Source of the DNA: Paracoccus zeaxanthinifaciens ATCC 21588
GTDB lineage: Bacteria > Pseudomonadota > Alphaproteobacteria > Rhodobacterales > Rhodobacteraceae
NCBI RefSeq assembly: GCF_000420145.1
Contig: NZ_ATUJ01000004.1
Location: forward strand, 186,001-250,000
DNA length: 64,000 nucleotides
Direction: 5' to 3'
Shown here piece after piece: positions 35,058 through 43,022 of the stretch. Made by a program: the position numbers and the translations under genes. Within the stretch, counting starts at the first letter, position 1. Each line of letters opens with the position of its first letter. Under the pieces are notes generated by a model. The model saw only the letters and a list, made by a program, of their open reading frames with translations, was not told the DNA's origin and did no database searches.

Positions 35058-36018
35058 GATCACGATCATCGGCGCGGGCGTCGCGGGACTGTTCGCCGCC
35101 CATGAACTGTCGCGCCGTGGGGCGCGGGTCCGCGTGCTGGACCGCAGCGGCTCGCCGGGGCCGCATGGCTGTTCCTGGTGGGCGGGCGGCATGCTGGCCC
35201 CGGACTGCGAAGGTGCGACGGCGGAACCCGTGGTGACGCGCCTTGGGCGCGAGGCTGCCGCCGCATGGGCGCGCGTCACCACCGTCACCCATCGCGGCAC
35301 GCTGGTCGTCGCGCTGCATCGCGACCGGTCCGAGCTGGACCGCTTCGCCCGCCGGACCCAAGGCGCGCACCGGCTGGACGCCGATGGCATCCGGGCGCTG
35401 GAACCCGATCTGGACCACCGCGACGGCCTGCATTTCCCGGACGAGGCCCATCTGGACCCGCGATCCGCGCTGGCGGACCTGCTGGCCGACCTTGACCGTC
35501 GCGATGTGGCCGTCGAACGGGCCGAGGCCACCCCCGAGGATATCGCGGGCACCGTCATCGACGCGCGCGGCATGGCCGCCCCCGGCCTGCGCGGCGTGCG
35601 CGGGGAGATGGTCGTCATCCGCAGCCCCGAGATCGCGCTGACACGTCCCGTGCGGCTGCTGCACCCGCGACACCCGCTTTATGTCGTGCCGCGGGGCGAC
35701 GGGCGGCTGATGCTGGGGGCCACCCAGCTGGAAAGCGCCTCTTGCGGTCCCATCCACGTGCGGTCGCTTCTGGAACTGCTGTCGGCCGCCTATGCGCTGG
35801 ACCCCCGCCTGGCCGAGGCCGAGCTGGTCGAGACCGGCGCCGACCTGCGCCCCGCATACCCCGACAACATCCCGCGCGTGACGCGCAAGGGCCGCATCCT
35901 GCGGCTGAACGGCCTGTTCAGGCACGGCTTCCTTCTGGCCCCCGCCCTTGCCCGCCAGGCCGCCGACCTTCTGCTGAACGACACGAAAGGAGAACTCGTC
36001 CATGAGGATCGAGGTTAA
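35050..36018 (+). CDS. thiO: Glycine oxidase, thiamine biosynthesis
   Basis: FAD-dependent oxidase of 322 aa that converts glycine to iminoglycine for thiazole formation. The dinucleotide-binding motif IIGAGVAGLFAAHELSRRGA opens the protein. Later segments CSWWAGGMLAPDCEGA, VVPRGDGRLMLGATQLE and TGADLRPAYPDNIP match the DadA/ThiO fold, and the C-terminal GLFRHGFLLAPALA closes the flavin site. Length is slightly short for the family but complete. It overlaps thiD by eight bases and thiS by 17, so the operon is translationally coupled. Confidence 0.92.
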   Translation: MAEITIIGAGVAGLFAAHELSRRGARVRVLDRSGSPGPHGCSWWAGGMLAPDCEGATAEPVVTRLGREAAAAWARVTTVTHRGTLVVALHRDRSELDRFARRTQGAHRLDADGIRALEPDLDHRDGLHFPDEAHLDPRSALADLLADLDRRDVAVERAEATPEDIAGTVIDARGMAAPGLRGVRGEMVVIRSPEIALTRPVRLLHPRHPLYVVPRGDGRLMLGATQLESASCGPIHVRSLLELLSAAYALDPRLAEAELVETGADLRPAYPDNIPRVTRKGRILRLNGLFRHGFLLAPALARQAADLLLNDTKGELVHEDRG

Positions 36019-36199
36019 CGGAGAGCCGCACGACATCGCCGCCCCCACGCTTCTGGACGCGCTTCGGGAACTGGGCTGGGCCGAGGCCCGCGTCGTGACG
36101 GCGGTGAACGGCGATTTCGTCCCGCTGTCGGCGCGCGCGGCGCATGATCTGCGCGACGGCGACCGGATCGAGGTCCTGACCCCGATGCAGGGGGGCTGA
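36002..36199 (+). CDS. thiS: Sulfur carrier protein ThiS
   Basis: Ubiquitin-like sulfur carrier of 65 aa. It starts [12 protein letters not shown] and ends in the required Gly-Gly tail (MQGG), which is adenylated and thiocarboxylated before sulfur transfer to ThiG. The start overlaps the end of thiO by 17 bases and follows AAGGAGAA. The activating enzyme ThiF is not encoded in this operon; a MoeB-type protein elsewhere could do the job. Confidence 0.95.
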   Translation: MRIEVNGEPHDIAAPTLLDALRELGWAEARVVTAVNGDFVPLSARAAHDLRDGDRIEVLTPMQGG

Positions 36200-36200
36200 G

Positions 36201-36959
36201 ATGCTGTTCTATGGAACCGAGCTGTCATCGCGCATGATGCTGGGAACGGCGCAATACCCCTCGCCCGCGATCATGGAGGACGCGTTCCGCCGCAGCGGCG
36301 CGTCGGTCGCCACCGTGTCGCTGCGGCGCGAGGGCGGTCGCGGCCAGGGCTTCTGGGACATCGTGCGCAAACTGGGCGTGCATCTGCTGCCGAACACCGC
36401 CGGATGCCACAGCGCCAGGGAGGCCGTGACCACCGCCCGCATGGCCCGCGAGATGTTCGAGACGAACTGGATCAAGCTGGAGGTGATCGGCCATTCCGAC
36501 ACGTTGCAGCCCGACCCGTTCGGCCTGCTGGACGCGGCCGAGACCCTGTCGGCCGAAGGGTTCGAGGTCTTCCCCTATACCACCGAGGACCAGGTGCTGG
36601 CGCAGCGCCTGCTGGATGCGGGCTGCAAGGTGCTGATGCCCTGGGGTGCGCCCATCGGGTCCGGTCTGGGGCTGAACAACCGCCACGGGTTGCGGATGCT
36701 GCGCGCGGCCTTTCCCGACGTGCCGATGGTGATCGACGCGGGCCTCGGGCTGCCCAGCCACGCCGCCGAGGCGATGGAGATGGGCTTCGACGCGATCCTG
36801 CTGAACACCGCCATCGCGCAGGCGGGCGATCCGGCGCTGATGGCCTGCGCCTTCGCCCGCGCGGTCGAGGCCGGGCGCATGGCCCGCGATGCGGACCCGA
36901 TGTCGCCGCGCGACATGGCCGTCCCCTCGACCCCCGTCATCGGAAAGGCATGGCTGTGA
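36201..36959 (+). CDS. thiG: Thiazole synthase
   Basis: TIM-barrel enzyme of 252 aa that builds the thiazole phosphate from deoxyxylulose 5-phosphate, ThiS-thiocarboxylate and iminoglycine. The Schiff-base lysine lies in [11 protein letters not shown]. Other family segments are [29 protein letters not shown] and [19 protein letters not shown]. Length is normal. It begins one base after the thiS stop and overlaps thiE. Confidence 0.95.
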   Translation: MLFYGTELSSRMMLGTAQYPSPAIMEDAFRRSGASVATVSLRREGGRGQGFWDIVRKLGVHLLPNTAGCHSAREAVTTARMAREMFETNWIKLEVIGHSDTLQPDPFGLLDAAETLSAEGFEVFPYTTEDQVLAQRLLDAGCKVLMPWGAPIGSGLGLNNRHGLRMLRAAFPDVPMVIDAGLGLPSHAAEAMEMGFDAILLNTAIAQAGDPALMACAFARAVEAGRMARDADPMSPRDMAVPSTPVIGKAWL

Positions 36960-37555
36960 GACTGCCGCGCTTCTATCCCATCTTCGACGACGCGGACTGG
37001 CTGGAACGCGCCCTGCCCCTTGGGGTGCGGCTGGTTCAGCTGCGCCTGAAGGACCGCCCCGACGCCGAGATCCGCGACCACCTGCGGCGCGGCCTCGCAC
37101 TGGCGCGGGATCATGGCGCGACGCTGGTGGTGAACGACCACTGGCAGGCGGCGATCGACCTTGGCGCAGAGTGGTTGCATCTGGGACAGGAGGATCTGGA
37201 CGAAGCCGACCTGCCCGCGATCCGGCGCGCGGGGCTGCGGCTGGGCGTGTCCACGCATGACCATGCCGAACTGGACCGCGCGCTGGCGCTGGCGCCCGAT
37301 TACGTCGCGCTCGGGCCGGTCTGGCCGACGATCCTGAAGAAGATGCGCTGGCACGAACAGGGTCTGGGCAAAGTCGCCGAATGGCGCAGGCTGGTGGGCG
37401 ATCTGCCGCTGGTGGCCATCGGCGGGCTGAACACCGACCGCGCGGCAGACGCCTTCGCGGCGGGGGCCGATATCGTGTCGGTCGTGACCGACATCACGCT
37501 GAACCCCGACCCCGAGGCCCGCATCCGGCAATGGCTGCGCGTCACGGCGCAATGA
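36956..37555 (+). CDS. thiE: Thiamine phosphate synthase
   Basis: TIM-barrel enzyme of 199 aa that joins HMP-PP and thiazole phosphate to form thiamine monophosphate. Diagnostic segments are [46 protein letters not shown] and [10 protein letters not shown], with [18 protein letters not shown] near the end. The GTG at 36956 overlaps the thiG stop (GTGA) and sits seven bases after GGAAAGG; an ATG two codons upstream has only one base of spacing, so I prefer GTG. The stop codon lies at the edge of the metQ terminator on the other strand. Confidence 0.92.
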   Translation: MRLPRFYPIFDDADWLERALPLGVRLVQLRLKDRPDAEIRDHLRRGLALARDHGATLVVNDHWQAAIDLGAEWLHLGQEDLDEADLPAIRRAGLRLGVSTHDHAELDRALALAPDYVALGPVWPTILKKMRWHEQGLGKVAEWRRLVGDLPLVAIGGLNTDRAADAFAAGADIVSVVTDITLNPDPEARIRQWLRVTAQ

Positions 37556-37581
37556 AAAGGGCCGCCCGGTTGGGGCGGCCC
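37555..37581 (-). terminator. Intrinsic terminator of the metNIQ operon
   Basis: Perfect 9 bp stem GGGCCGCCC/GGGCGGCCC with a five-base loop, followed on the minus strand by TTTTCAT. It lies 20 bp after the metQ stop codon. On the plus strand it directly follows the thiE stop codon, so it may also end thi transcription, though without a T-run there. Confidence 0.8.
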
Positions 37582-37600
37582 GTTCGTCATGCGTCGCGGC

Positions 37601-38374
37601 TTACCACGAGGTCAGCACGGCGCCTTCGTATTTCTCGTCGATGAAGGCCTTCACCTCGGCGCTCTGATAGGCCTCGACCAGGGTCTTGACCCATGCTTCG
37701 TCCTGACGGCCGTCCTGCACGACCAGGATGTTCACGTAGGGGCTGTCCTGCTCCATCGCGATGGCGTCGTCCTTGGGCGACAGGCCCGAGGCCAGCGCAT
37801 AGTTCGTGTTGATGACCGCGATGTCGGCATCGGCCAGCGCACGGGGCAGCTGCGCCGCGTCCAGTTCGAGGAAGCGCAGGCCCTTGGGGTTGTCCTGGAC
37901 GTCCAGCGGGCTGGGGACCAGGCCCGTGCCCTCGGCCAGGGTGATCAGACCCAGATCCTGCAGGATCAGCAGGGCGCGGCCACCGTTGGTCGGGTCGTTC
38001 GGGATGGCGACCTGCGCCCCTTCGGGCAGGTCCGCGATGTCGGTCAGGCTGTCGGAATAGACGCCCATCGGGGTGGTGATGGTGGTGCCCACCTCGACCA
38101 GCTCGAACCCGCGATCCTTCATCTGGTTTTCCAGATAGGGGCGGTGCTGGAAGCTGTTGGCGTCCAGGTCGCCATCGGCCAGCGCCTGGTTCGGCACGAC
38201 ATAGTCCGAGAACTCGATGACCTCGATGTTCAGGCCCATCGGCTCGGCCACCTTGGCGACCTCTTCCATGATCTCGCCATGTTCGCCGGGCGAGACGCCG
38301 ACCTTGATGTCCTCGGCCATGGCGGCGGCGGCGCTCAGGGCAAGTGCGGAAGTGAAGGCAGTCAGACGCAGCAT
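37601..38374 (-). CDS. metQ: Methionine ABC transporter binding protein
   Basis: Periplasmic binding protein of 257 aa of the NlpA/MetQ family. Family segments are IKVGVSPGEHGEIMEEV, VEVIEFSDYVVPNQAL, FQHRPYLENQM, AIPNDPTNGGRALLIL and NTNYALASGL. The signal peptide ends AMAED without a cysteine, so unlike E. coli MetQ it is not a lipoprotein and should be soluble in the periplasm. The start follows AAAGGA. It is last in metN-metI-metQ and followed by a strong intrinsic terminator. Confidence 0.92.
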   Translation of the reverse strand: MLRLTAFTSALALSAAAAMAEDIKVGVSPGEHGEIMEEVAKVAEPMGLNIEVIEFSDYVVPNQALADGDLDANSFQHRPYLENQMKDRGFELVEVGTTITTPMGVYSDSLTDIADLPEGAQVAIPNDPTNGGRALLILQDLGLITLAEGTGLVPSPLDVQDNPKGLRFLELDAAQLPRALADADIAVINTNYALASGLSPKDDAIAMEQDSPYVNILVVQDGRQDEAWVKTLVEAYQSAEVKAFIDEKYEGAVLTSW

Positions 38375-38417
38375 GGGATTGGTCCTTTCTTGTCTGCGGA
38401 AAACAGGTCGCGTGGCC

Positions 38418-39092
38418 TTAATGGCCCCGATTGCGGGCGGCACGGCGATCCACGCGGGCGGCAACGCGTTCGCCAAGCGACTGCACCAGCTGGACCAGCA
38501 CGATCAGGATGACGACCACGGCCAGCATCACCTCGGGCATGAAGCGCTGATAGCCGTAGCGGATGCCCAGGTCGCCCAGGCCCTGCCCGCCGACGGCACC
38601 GACCATCGCGGAATATCCGATCAGGCTGACCACGGCCAGCGTCAGCCCAAGCGTGATCGCGGGCAGCGCCTCGGGGATCAGCACCTTGCGTATGATCTGG
38701 AAGGGCGTCGCGCCCATCGCGCGGGCGGCCTCGATCAGGCCGGCATCGACCTCGCGGATGGCGTTTTCCACGAGGCGCGCGATGAAGGGGATGGCGGCGA
38801 TGGTCAGCGGCACGATGGCCGCATCCGTCCCGATCGAGGTGCCGACCATCATCCGCGTGAAGGGGATGATCGCGACGACCAGGATGATGAAGGGCACGGA
38901 CCGCGTGGCGTTCACGACCAGACCCAGTGCCCAGTTGACCCAGGGGCTGCTAAGCAGCTCGCCCCGCTGAGAGGTCGCCAGGTAGACCCCGAGCGGAAGC
39001 CCCCCGATCGTGCCGAGGATCGCCGACAGCGCCACCATGTAGAGCGTCTGCAGCGTGGCATCCCAGAGAATGGGGATCAGGTTAGCGGACAT
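38418..39092 (-). CDS. metI: Methionine ABC transporter permease
   Basis: Inner-membrane permease of 224 aa with five to six helices. MetI-type features: LWDATLQTLYMVALSAILG near the start, NATRSVPFIILVVAIIPFTR, and the EAA loop EAARAMGATPFQIIRKVLIP. Length is normal. It overlaps metN by 11 bases and precedes metQ by 43. The C-terminus is basic (RVAARVDRRAARNRGH). Confidence 0.93.
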   Translation of the reverse strand: MSANLIPILWDATLQTLYMVALSAILGTIGGLPLGVYLATSQRGELLSSPWVNWALGLVVNATRSVPFIILVVAIIPFTRMMVGTSIGTDAAIVPLTIAAIPFIARLVENAIREVDAGLIEAARAMGATPFQIIRKVLIPEALPAITLGLTLAVVSLIGYSAMVGAVGGQGLGDLGIRYGYQRFMPEVMLAVVVILIVLVQLVQSLGERVAARVDRRAARNRGH

Positions 39093-40140
39093 GGCCCAGC
39101 ACCTCCGTCAGAAGTCCGTGACGTTCGAGATAGGCGCGCGCCTCGTCCGCGCGCGCTGCCTCGAGCGAGATCAGCAGGTTGCCGAAGGGATGGGTGCCCA
39201 CCTCCTCGATGGCGCCCGCCAGGATGTTGGCCGAGATGCCCAGCTCGGTCGCCAGAAGCGACAGCATGGGGTCGGTCGCATGGTCGCCCGCGAAGGTCAC
39301 GCGGATCACGGCCTCGGACGGGCCGTCGGGGCGTTCGGATAGCAGGCGGTCGGCGATGAAGGCCGGAAGCGTCGCGCCGGTGACGCCCGACAGGAAGGAC
39401 CGCGTGGTCGCATGGGCGGGACGGGTGAAGACCTTGTGCGTCTCGCCCGCCTCGACGATGCTGCCGCCCTCGATCACGGCCATGTGGCTGGCGATGTCGC
39501 GCAGCACGGCCATCTCGTGGGTGATCAGCAGGATGGTCAGGCCCAGGTCGCGGTTGATGCGGGCCAGCAGTTCAAGGACGGTCTGCGTGGTCTCGGGGTC
39601 CAGCGCGCTGGTCGCCTCGTCCGACAGCAGGACCTTGGGGTCGGTCGCAAGGGCGCGGGCGATGCCGACGCGCTGCTTCTGCCCGCCCGACAGTTCGGCG
39701 GGATACCGGTCGGCCAGCGCCTGCAGGCCCACCTGCTCGATCAGCTCGTCCACGCGGGGACGGATCTTCGCGCGGGGCGTGCCCGCGACCTCCAGCGGCA
39801 GGGCCACGTTGTCGCGCACCGTGCGAGAGGCCAACAGGTTGAAGTGCTGGAAGATCATGCCGACATCGCGGCGGATGTGGCGCAGCGCCGATCCGCGCGC
39901 AGTGCCCACGTCGCGGCCCGCGACGGTCACGCGCCCCTCGGTCGGGCGTTCGAGGCCGTTGACCATGCGCAGCAGCGTGGACTTGCCCGCCCCCGAGCGG
40001 CCGATGATGCCGGTGATGCTGCCCTGCGGGACCGCAAGGTCGATGCCCGACAGGGCGGTGACGCGGGTGCCGTCGCCCTTGGGAAATGATTTGCCGACCC
40101 CCTCGAACAGGATCGCGGCGTCTTTGGTGGTGCTGCTCAT
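39082..40140 (-). CDS. metN: Methionine ABC transporter ATPase
   Basis: ATPase of 352 aa. Walker A GRSGAGKSTLLRM, Q-loop FQHFNLLASRTVRDNVALPL, signature LSGGQKQRVGIARAL, Walker B VLLSDEATSALDPETT and switch histidine LITHEMAVL are intact. A C-terminal NIL domain (about residues 270-350) is the methionine-sensing module that gives transinhibition in MetN. It is first in metNIQ. The 202 bp upstream to the signalling operon holds no gene, and I saw no SAM riboswitch in it. Confidence 0.94.
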   Translation of the reverse strand: MSSTTKDAAILFEGVGKSFPKGDGTRVTALSGIDLAVPQGSITGIIGRSGAGKSTLLRMVNGLERPTEGRVTVAGRDVGTARGSALRHIRRDVGMIFQHFNLLASRTVRDNVALPLEVAGTPRAKIRPRVDELIEQVGLQALADRYPAELSGGQKQRVGIARALATDPKVLLSDEATSALDPETTQTVLELLARINRDLGLTILLITHEMAVLRDIASHMAVIEGGSIVEAGETHKVFTRPAHATTRSFLSGVTGATLPAFIADRLLSERPDGPSEAVIRVTFAGDHATDPMLSLLATELGISANILAGAIEEVGTHPFGNLLISLEAARADEARAYLERHGLLTEVLGHVR

Positions 40141-40342
40141 ACTGGTCCCGTTCAGACGGTGTCGCGCGATAGGCGCAGATGCCCGAAAGGCGGCGAAGGT
40201 TCAAGCCCGCCCGCCCCCGCGCGCAAGGCCGTGATGGGAACGCGCGGACCGGGCGCCGGTTCGCGCCGGAACGACCGACCGCCCGCGGGTGCGGCCAGCG
40301 GACGAACGGACCGGACGGGGCCGCGCGGGCGGAACGCTGTTC

Positions 40343-42169
40343 TTATTCCGCGGCGGTCGCGCTTGGGGCGGCCAACAGGTCGTTCAGCACGCTGCGCAGG
40401 TGATCGGGGCGGAAGGGCTTCTCGATCAGGGGTGCGTGGTCATGCCCGCGCGGCAGGTGTTCGCGCCCGTATCCCGACAGGAAGCAGAAGCGAACGCCGT
40501 CGCGCGACAGGAGGTCCGCGACCTCGTCCACCGGCTGCCCCTTGAGGTTCCCGTCGAGGATCGCAAGATCGACCTCGACCTGGCCCGCCATCTCCAGCGC
40601 CTCGGGGACGGTGCGGGCGATGCCCACGACCTCGGCCCCGGCATCCTCCAGCTCGTGGCGAAGGTCCAGCGCGACCAGCGGCTCGTCCTCGACCAGCAGG
40701 ATGCGGCTTTCGCCCAGGGATTGCGCGCGGCAGGGTGCGGGCGCGGCCTCGGCGGGCTGGGGCTTGTCCGGGGCCTGGTGGGGGCTGACCCCTTCGGACA
40801 GGCGCAGCGTCCAGATCACGCCCTCGGGGCGCCAATCGACGCTGACGGCACGCGGATCGCCCCCGCCGACGGCGGTGATCAGCGTCGTGCCGAAGCCCGA
40901 ACCGGCAGGCGCGATCACGGGCGGGCCGCCCTCTTCGCGCCATGTCAGCGTCAGGTGCCGGCCATCCAGCCGCCATTCCAGGTGCACGTGGCCATCGGGG
41001 ACCGACAGCGCGCCGTATTTCGCGGCATTCGTGCCCAGTTCGTGCAGCGTCAGCGCAAGGCGCAGCATGGTTTCGGGGGCCAGTTCCACCGAGGGGCCCG
41101 CGCTGTGCAGCCGGTCGCCGTCCAGCGTGCCGGACCTGACCTGATCCTCGACCAGCTGATCCAGCGGCGCGCTAGCCCAGGTCGCGTCCGACAGGATGGA
41201 ATGCGCCCGCGACAGCGCCTGCAGGCGACCGCCGAAGCTCTGCTCGAATTCGGGCAGGCTGCCCGCCTGACGCAGGCTCTGGCGCGAAATGGCCTGCACA
41301 TTGGCCAGCGTGTTCTTGATGCGGTGGTTCAGCTCCCCGATCAGCAGCGAACGGACCTCCTCGGCCTGCTTGCGTTCGGTGATGTCGAGGATCTGCAGCG
41401 ACAGCGACGGACCCGATCCGTCATCCAGCACCGAGCCATAGACCTCGCAGGGGATCGGCCCCAGATCGGCGTGATCCAGCTGCAGCTCGGTCGAGAAGCG
41501 CGGCGCCTGTTCGTCGGCCGCGGCCAGCCATTCCGTCAGCTGGCGGGCGCCGTCATCGTCCAGCCAGCCGGTCCGGTTGGCGGATTGCCCCATCATCTCG
41601 GAGGCACTGCGGCCGAAGGCGCGTTCGGCCCCCTTGGACCATGCCCGGACCTGAAGGTCGGGGGCCAGCGCCACGAAGGCCAGCGGCGAATTGTCCACAT
41701 GCGCCCGAAGCTGCGCCGCGACCTGGTCGCGATGCCGTGCGATGGCCTGCATCTCGTCGCGCTGGCGCAGCAGGTCCTTGGCCTGCCGACCGATGCGATA
41801 GAAGACCTCGGCCTTGGATTTCAGGATCACCGGGTCGATCGGCTTGAAGATGTAATCGACCGCGCCCGCCTCGTAGCCGCGGAAGCGGCGGGCCTCGTCC
41901 ATCTCGGCCGCGGTGACGAAGATGATGGGCACCCCGCGCGTGCGCTCGGTCGCGCGCATCAGCTCGGCCAGCTCGTAGCCGTCGGTGCCGGGCATCTGCA
42001 CGTCCAGGAAGGCCAGCGCATAGTCGTTGACCAGCATCAGCTCCAGCGCCTCGGCGGCCGATCTTGCCTGGTCGACCACCAGCCCGTCGCGTCGCAGCAG
42101 CGCCTCGAGGGCCGCGATGTTCTCGGCGATGTCGTCGACGATGAGGAAGCGGATCGGTCTATCGGGCAT
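40343..42169 (-). CDS. HWE-family hybrid histidine kinase with N- and C-terminal receivers
   Basis: Soluble signalling protein of 608 aa. Order: receiver (residues 1-130, FLIVDDIAENIAAL, phospho-Asp in FLDVQMPG), PAS (about 165-280), HWE kinase core with the phospho-His in LLIGELNHRIKNTLANVQ near residue 283 and the diagnostic WxE in LTWREEGGPP, then a second receiver (about 486-608, ILLVEDEPLVALDL, phospho-Asp in AILDGNL). HWE kinases are typical of alphaproteobacteria and often act in light or general stress signalling. It overlaps cheR by 11 bases and ends a three-gene operon. The start [11 protein letters not shown] removes an unconserved extension. Confidence 0.9.
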   Translation of the reverse strand: MPDRPIRFLIVDDIAENIAALEALLRRDGLVVDQARSAAEALELMLVNDYALAFLDVQMPGTDGYELAELMRATERTRGVPIIFVTAAEMDEARRFRGYEAGAVDYIFKPIDPVILKSKAEVFYRIGRQAKDLLRQRDEMQAIARHRDQVAAQLRAHVDNSPLAFVALAPDLQVRAWSKGAERAFGRSASEMMGQSANRTGWLDDDGARQLTEWLAAADEQAPRFSTELQLDHADLGPIPCEVYGSVLDDGSGPSLSLQILDITERKQAEEVRSLLIGELNHRIKNTLANVQAISRQSLRQAGSLPEFEQSFGGRLQALSRAHSILSDATWASAPLDQLVEDQVRSGTLDGDRLHSAGPSVELAPETMLRLALTLHELGTNAAKYGALSVPDGHVHLEWRLDGRHLTLTWREEGGPPVIAPAGSGFGTTLITAVGGGDPRAVSVDWRPEGVIWTLRLSEGVSPHQAPDKPQPAEAAPAPCRAQSLGESRILLVEDEPLVALDLRHELEDAGAEVVGIARTVPEALEMAGQVEVDLAILDGNLKGQPVDEVADLLSRDGVRFCFLSGYGREHLPRGHDHAPLIEKPFRPDHLRSVLNDLLAAPSATAAE

Positions 42170-43022
42170 GGCTCGTCTCGAGTTGGGGGCTGCGGCGCCA
42201 GATGCGTTGGGATTCGTCGAAGGGCTGGAAGACCGGCGCATGGGACGAGAAGCGAAGCGTCTCGTGCGCGCCCAGCCCGAGGAACCCGCCACGGGTCAGC
42301 GCCTCGGAGAACAGGCCGATGGCCCGGTCCTGCAGGGCGCCGTCGAAATAGATCAGCACGTTGCGACACGAGATCAGGTGCATCTCCGAGAAGACCTGGT
42401 CGCTGGCAAGGTTGTGTTCGCTGAACAGCACGCGCTGACGCAGCCGCCGGTCGATCGCCGCGCGGCCATAGGCGGCGGTATAGTAGTCCGACAGCGACCC
42501 CCGCCCCCCCGCCTGCTGGTAATTGCGCGAGAAGACCGCAAGCCGGTCGATATCATAGACACCGGCCTCGGCGCGCAGCAGCGCGCGGCGGTTGATCTCG
42601 GTCGCGTAGAACATCGTGCGGTCCAGAAGCCCCTCCTCGTGAAAGAGGATGGCCATGGAATACAGCTCCTCTCCGTCCGCGCAGCCCGCGATCCAGACCT
42701 TGAGCGAAGGGTAGGTCTGCAGATGCGGGATCACCTCGCGGCGCAGCGACAGGAAATAGGACGGGTCGCGGAACATCTCGCTAACCTGCACGGTCATGGC
42801 GTCGATCACCTCGGGCAGGACCGATGGGTCGTGCAGCACCCTGCCCTGCGCCTCGGACAGGGTGGCGCATCCCAGCCTTTCGCGCGCGATGTCGGCGCGG
42901 CGGGCAAGCGATGCGCGGCTGTAGGCGCGAAAGTCGAAATGGTGGCGCCGGTGCAGCGCCTCCAGGAACAGGTCCAGTTCGATCCCCTCGGTCGGGGTGG
43001 CGGGAACGGGGTCGATGCTCAT
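42159..43022 (-). CDS. CheR-type protein-glutamate methyltransferase
   Basis: SAM-dependent methyltransferase of 287 aa. The N-terminal CheR all-helical domain covers about residues 10-75 ([20 protein letters not shown]) and the SAM domain follows with [18 protein letters not shown] in the place of the canonical ACSTGEEPYS motif, then [15 protein letters not shown]. It lacks TPR or PAS extensions. No chemoreceptor or CheB gene is nearby, so the target is unknown; the two kinases flanking it are the best candidates as partners. The ATG overlaps the upstream kinase stop (ATGA). Confidence 0.9.
   Translation of the reverse strand: MSIDPVPATPTEGIELDLFLEALHRRHHFDFRAYSRASLARRADIARERLGCATLSEAQGRVLHDPSVLPEVIDAMTVQVSEMFRDPSYFLSLRREVIPHLQTYPSLKVWIAGCADGEELYSMAILFHEEGLLDRTMFYATEINRRALLRAEAGVYDIDRLAVFSRNYQQAGGRGSLSDYYTAAYGRAAIDRRLRQRVLFSEHNLASDQVFSEMHLISCRNVLIYFDGALQDRAIGLFSEALTRGGFLGLGAHETLRFSSHAPVFQPFDESQRIWRRSPQLETSHAR

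Noticed and set aside
40237..40261. GGAAC-N17-GTT resembling an EcfG general-stress promoter
   Set aside because: It points toward the 3' end of the HWE kinase gene on the opposite strand, so it has no gene to drive. In GC-rich DNA such a match is expected by chance.
40141..40342. Search for a SAM or SAH riboswitch upstream of metN
   Set aside because: No conserved core of SAM-I, SAM-II or related elements was visible in the leader.
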